DNA of 6,444 bases from contig DHSB01000009.1 of NCBI GenBank assembly GCA_002408385.1, positions 43,157 through 49,600 of the forward strand. Reading direction: 5' to 3'. Numbering within the stretch: the stretch's first letter is position 1; the number at the start of each line of letters is the position of its first letter. The DNA is from Myxococcales bacterium UBA5297 (lineage in GTDB: Bacteria > Myxococcota > Myxococcia > Myxococcales > UBA5297). This document shows positions 5,839 to 6,444 of the stretch, one piece after another. The notes beneath the pieces are model-generated. The model ran no database searches. It was not told the origin of the DNA and saw only the letters and a list, made by a program, of their open reading frames with translations. The position numbers were made by a program, and so were the translations under genes.

Positions 5839-5874
5839 GCGATTTCCCGGCCGCTCGCGATTTTGTCGGCGATT
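5839..5874 (+). repeat. Three GCGATT direct repeats at the divergent promoter
   Basis: GCGATT occurs at 5839-5844, 5857-5862 and 5869-5874. The spacings are 18 and 12 bases, and the last copy overlaps the -35 box. Repeats arranged this way beside a promoter are typical of binding sites for an oligomeric regulator that could act on both divergent genes. The motif is short, so chance is a real alternative. Confidence 0.4.
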
Positions 5875-5901
5875 GACTTCTGTCGGGTGCCTTCCTACCA
5901 T
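5873..5901 (+). promoter_or_regulatory. Sigma-70-type promoter for the HARE-HTH transcript
   Basis: TTGACT (5873-5878) matches the -35 consensus at five of six positions. After exactly 17 bases, TACCAT (5896-5901) matches the -10 at four of six. This is the best promoter in the window. Transcription would start near 5908, on the first arm of the first hairpin, leaving a leader of about 190 bases before the ATG at 6101. A small independent RNA is the alternative product. Confidence 0.6.
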
Positions 5902-5904
5902 GCC

Positions 5905-6088
5905 GCTCGCTCTGCGCGGACCGGCCCGGGGCCGGCCAAGCGAGCAGATATCCGGCGGAAATTGCGCGACGCAAACGTTTCCGCCATGGGGCTTCGAGGC
6001 GCGAAGGAGCGGGCCGCCCACCGACACGAAGGTGGCCTCGAGCAGCCCTTGAGCGATCGCCCTGCACACCGCCGGGCATCCAAGGCCC
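5905..6088 (+). promoter_or_regulatory. Highly structured 5' leader (or small RNA) ahead of the HARE-HTH gene
   Basis: Consecutive stem-loops fill the leader. (a) GCTCGCT (5905-5911) pairs with AGCGAGC (5939-5945), enclosing CCGGCC/GGCCGG (5921-5926 with 5930-5935). (b) GGCGGAAA (5954-5961) pairs with TTTCCGCC (5978-5985) and continues inward as TTGCG (5962-5966) with CGCAA (5970-5974) around a CGA loop, with ACG bulged: 13 pairs. (c) 5988-6000 pairs with 6035-6049 (13 pairs with a GC bulge), with CCACC (6018-6022) able to compete for GGTGG (6031-6035). (d) GGGC (6074-6077) pairs with GCCC (6085-6088) just before the weak AAGAG near the start codon. I match it to no known riboswitch or to 6S, SRP or tmRNA. 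No T-run ends it, which favours a leader over a free RNA. Confidence 0.42.
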
Positions 6089-6100
6089 AAGAGATTTCGG

Positions 6101-6444
6101 ATGACATTCTACGAAGCAGCCCTCAGCGTCCTCGCACGCGAGGGCAAGCCGCTGCACGTCAACGCAATAACGGAGTTCGCTCTCAAGGACAGCCTGCTCT
6201 CACACGTCGGAAAGTCGCCGGAAGAGGTGATGCAGAGCCGTCTTCTCGCGATGGCGAGGCGCAGGACCGACCGCAGGGTGGTCGCCACCGCGCCCCAGAC
6301 CTTCGCGCTTGCCGACTGGGGCTTGGCCGAGGACCCGAGCGCCTACGAGCCGGTCGTCGAGGAGAGCAGGGAAAAGCTCGAGGGCCCGCCGCTGCGCGGC
6401 CGCGAGCGCCATCCGGTCGCCTCGGCGGCCAAGGTGCGCATCGC
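6101..6444 (+). CDS. HARE-HTH domain protein, N-terminal part (runs off the right edge)
   Basis: The visible 114 residues begin with a HARE-HTH (HB1/ASXL/restriction endonuclease HTH) winged-helix domain at about 2-75. FYEAALSVLAREGKPLH (3-19) is the typical first helix and turn, GKSPEEVMQSRL (37-48) the G-K-[ST]-P recognition helix, and a Phe-Ala-Leu-Ala-Asp-Trp-Gly strand ends the domain (68-74). HARE-HTH domains occur in the RNA polymerase delta subunit, in restriction and modification enzymes and in chromatin proteins, and are thought to bind DNA. A charged linker, rich in Glu and then Arg (75-114), follows. The ATG at 6101 is the first ATG after an in-frame TGA (6050-6052); only a weak AAGAG precedes it. 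A strong promoter and long structured leader lie upstream, divergent from the propeller gene. Without the rest of the gene, a stand-alone DNA-binding protein and the N-terminus of a larger enzyme cannot be told apart. Confidence 0.82.
   Translation, partial: MTFYEAALSVLAREGKPLHVNAITEFALKDSLLSHVGKSPEEVMQSRLLAMARRRTDRRVVATAPQTFALADWGLAEDPSAYEPVVEESREKLEGPPLRGRERHPVASAAKVRI

Noticed and set aside
3543..5876. A very long open frame on the plus strand (777 codons) opposite the propeller gene
   Set aside because: Its translation is Arg/Ala/Gly/Glu-rich with no domain, while the minus strand over the same bases shows repeated propeller motifs. Antisense open frames are common at this GC content.
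6200..6412. A 70-codon minus-strand open frame at the right end
   Set aside because: It lies opposite the HARE-HTH gene, whose domain motifs clearly identify the plus strand as coding.

Overview
The window is very GC-rich. Its genes are spaced singly, on alternating strands, with no operons. Protein style and composition (Arg/Ala/Glu-rich proteins, lone genes with long spacers, a stand-alone HARE-HTH protein, a cytoplasmic PQQ-type propeller protein) suggest a Myxococcota or other deltaproteobacterial-type genome. This is inference; no rRNA or marker gene is present to fix the taxon.

Layout, left to right. (1) 1-161: an Asp-rich stretch built on regularly spaced TCGA, possibly the frameshifted 3' end of a gene entering from the left. 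(2) 162-498: a gene-poor spacer with a candidate promoter and a dyad, leading to a small helical protein of unknown function (499-981, +), which is followed by a strong hairpin terminator. (3) 1268-2251 (-): an alpha/beta-hydrolase of the homoserine O-acetyltransferase (MetX)-like group with a complete catalytic triad. (4) 2386-3312 (+), divergent from (3): a membrane-anchored protein of unknown function. (5) 3308-3527: a spacer between convergent genes carrying three 23-bp tandem repeats and a perfect palindrome. (6) 3528-5786 (-): a 752-residue protein with an unrecognised N-terminal half and a C-terminal PQQ-like beta-propeller, without a signal peptide. (7) 5787-6100: a divergent control region with a good sigma-70-type promoter, three GCGATT repeats and a series of RNA hairpins, leading to (8) the start of a HARE-HTH (winged-helix) protein running out of the window at the right edge.

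Nothing ties the five genes into one pathway: each sits between convergent or divergent neighbours and probably has its own promoter. I see no rRNA, complete tRNA, CRISPR array, transposase, integrase or phage gene. The most unusual parts are the structured leader and divergent control region at 5839-6100, the repeat cluster at 3308-3387, and the unrecognised N-terminal half of the propeller protein.
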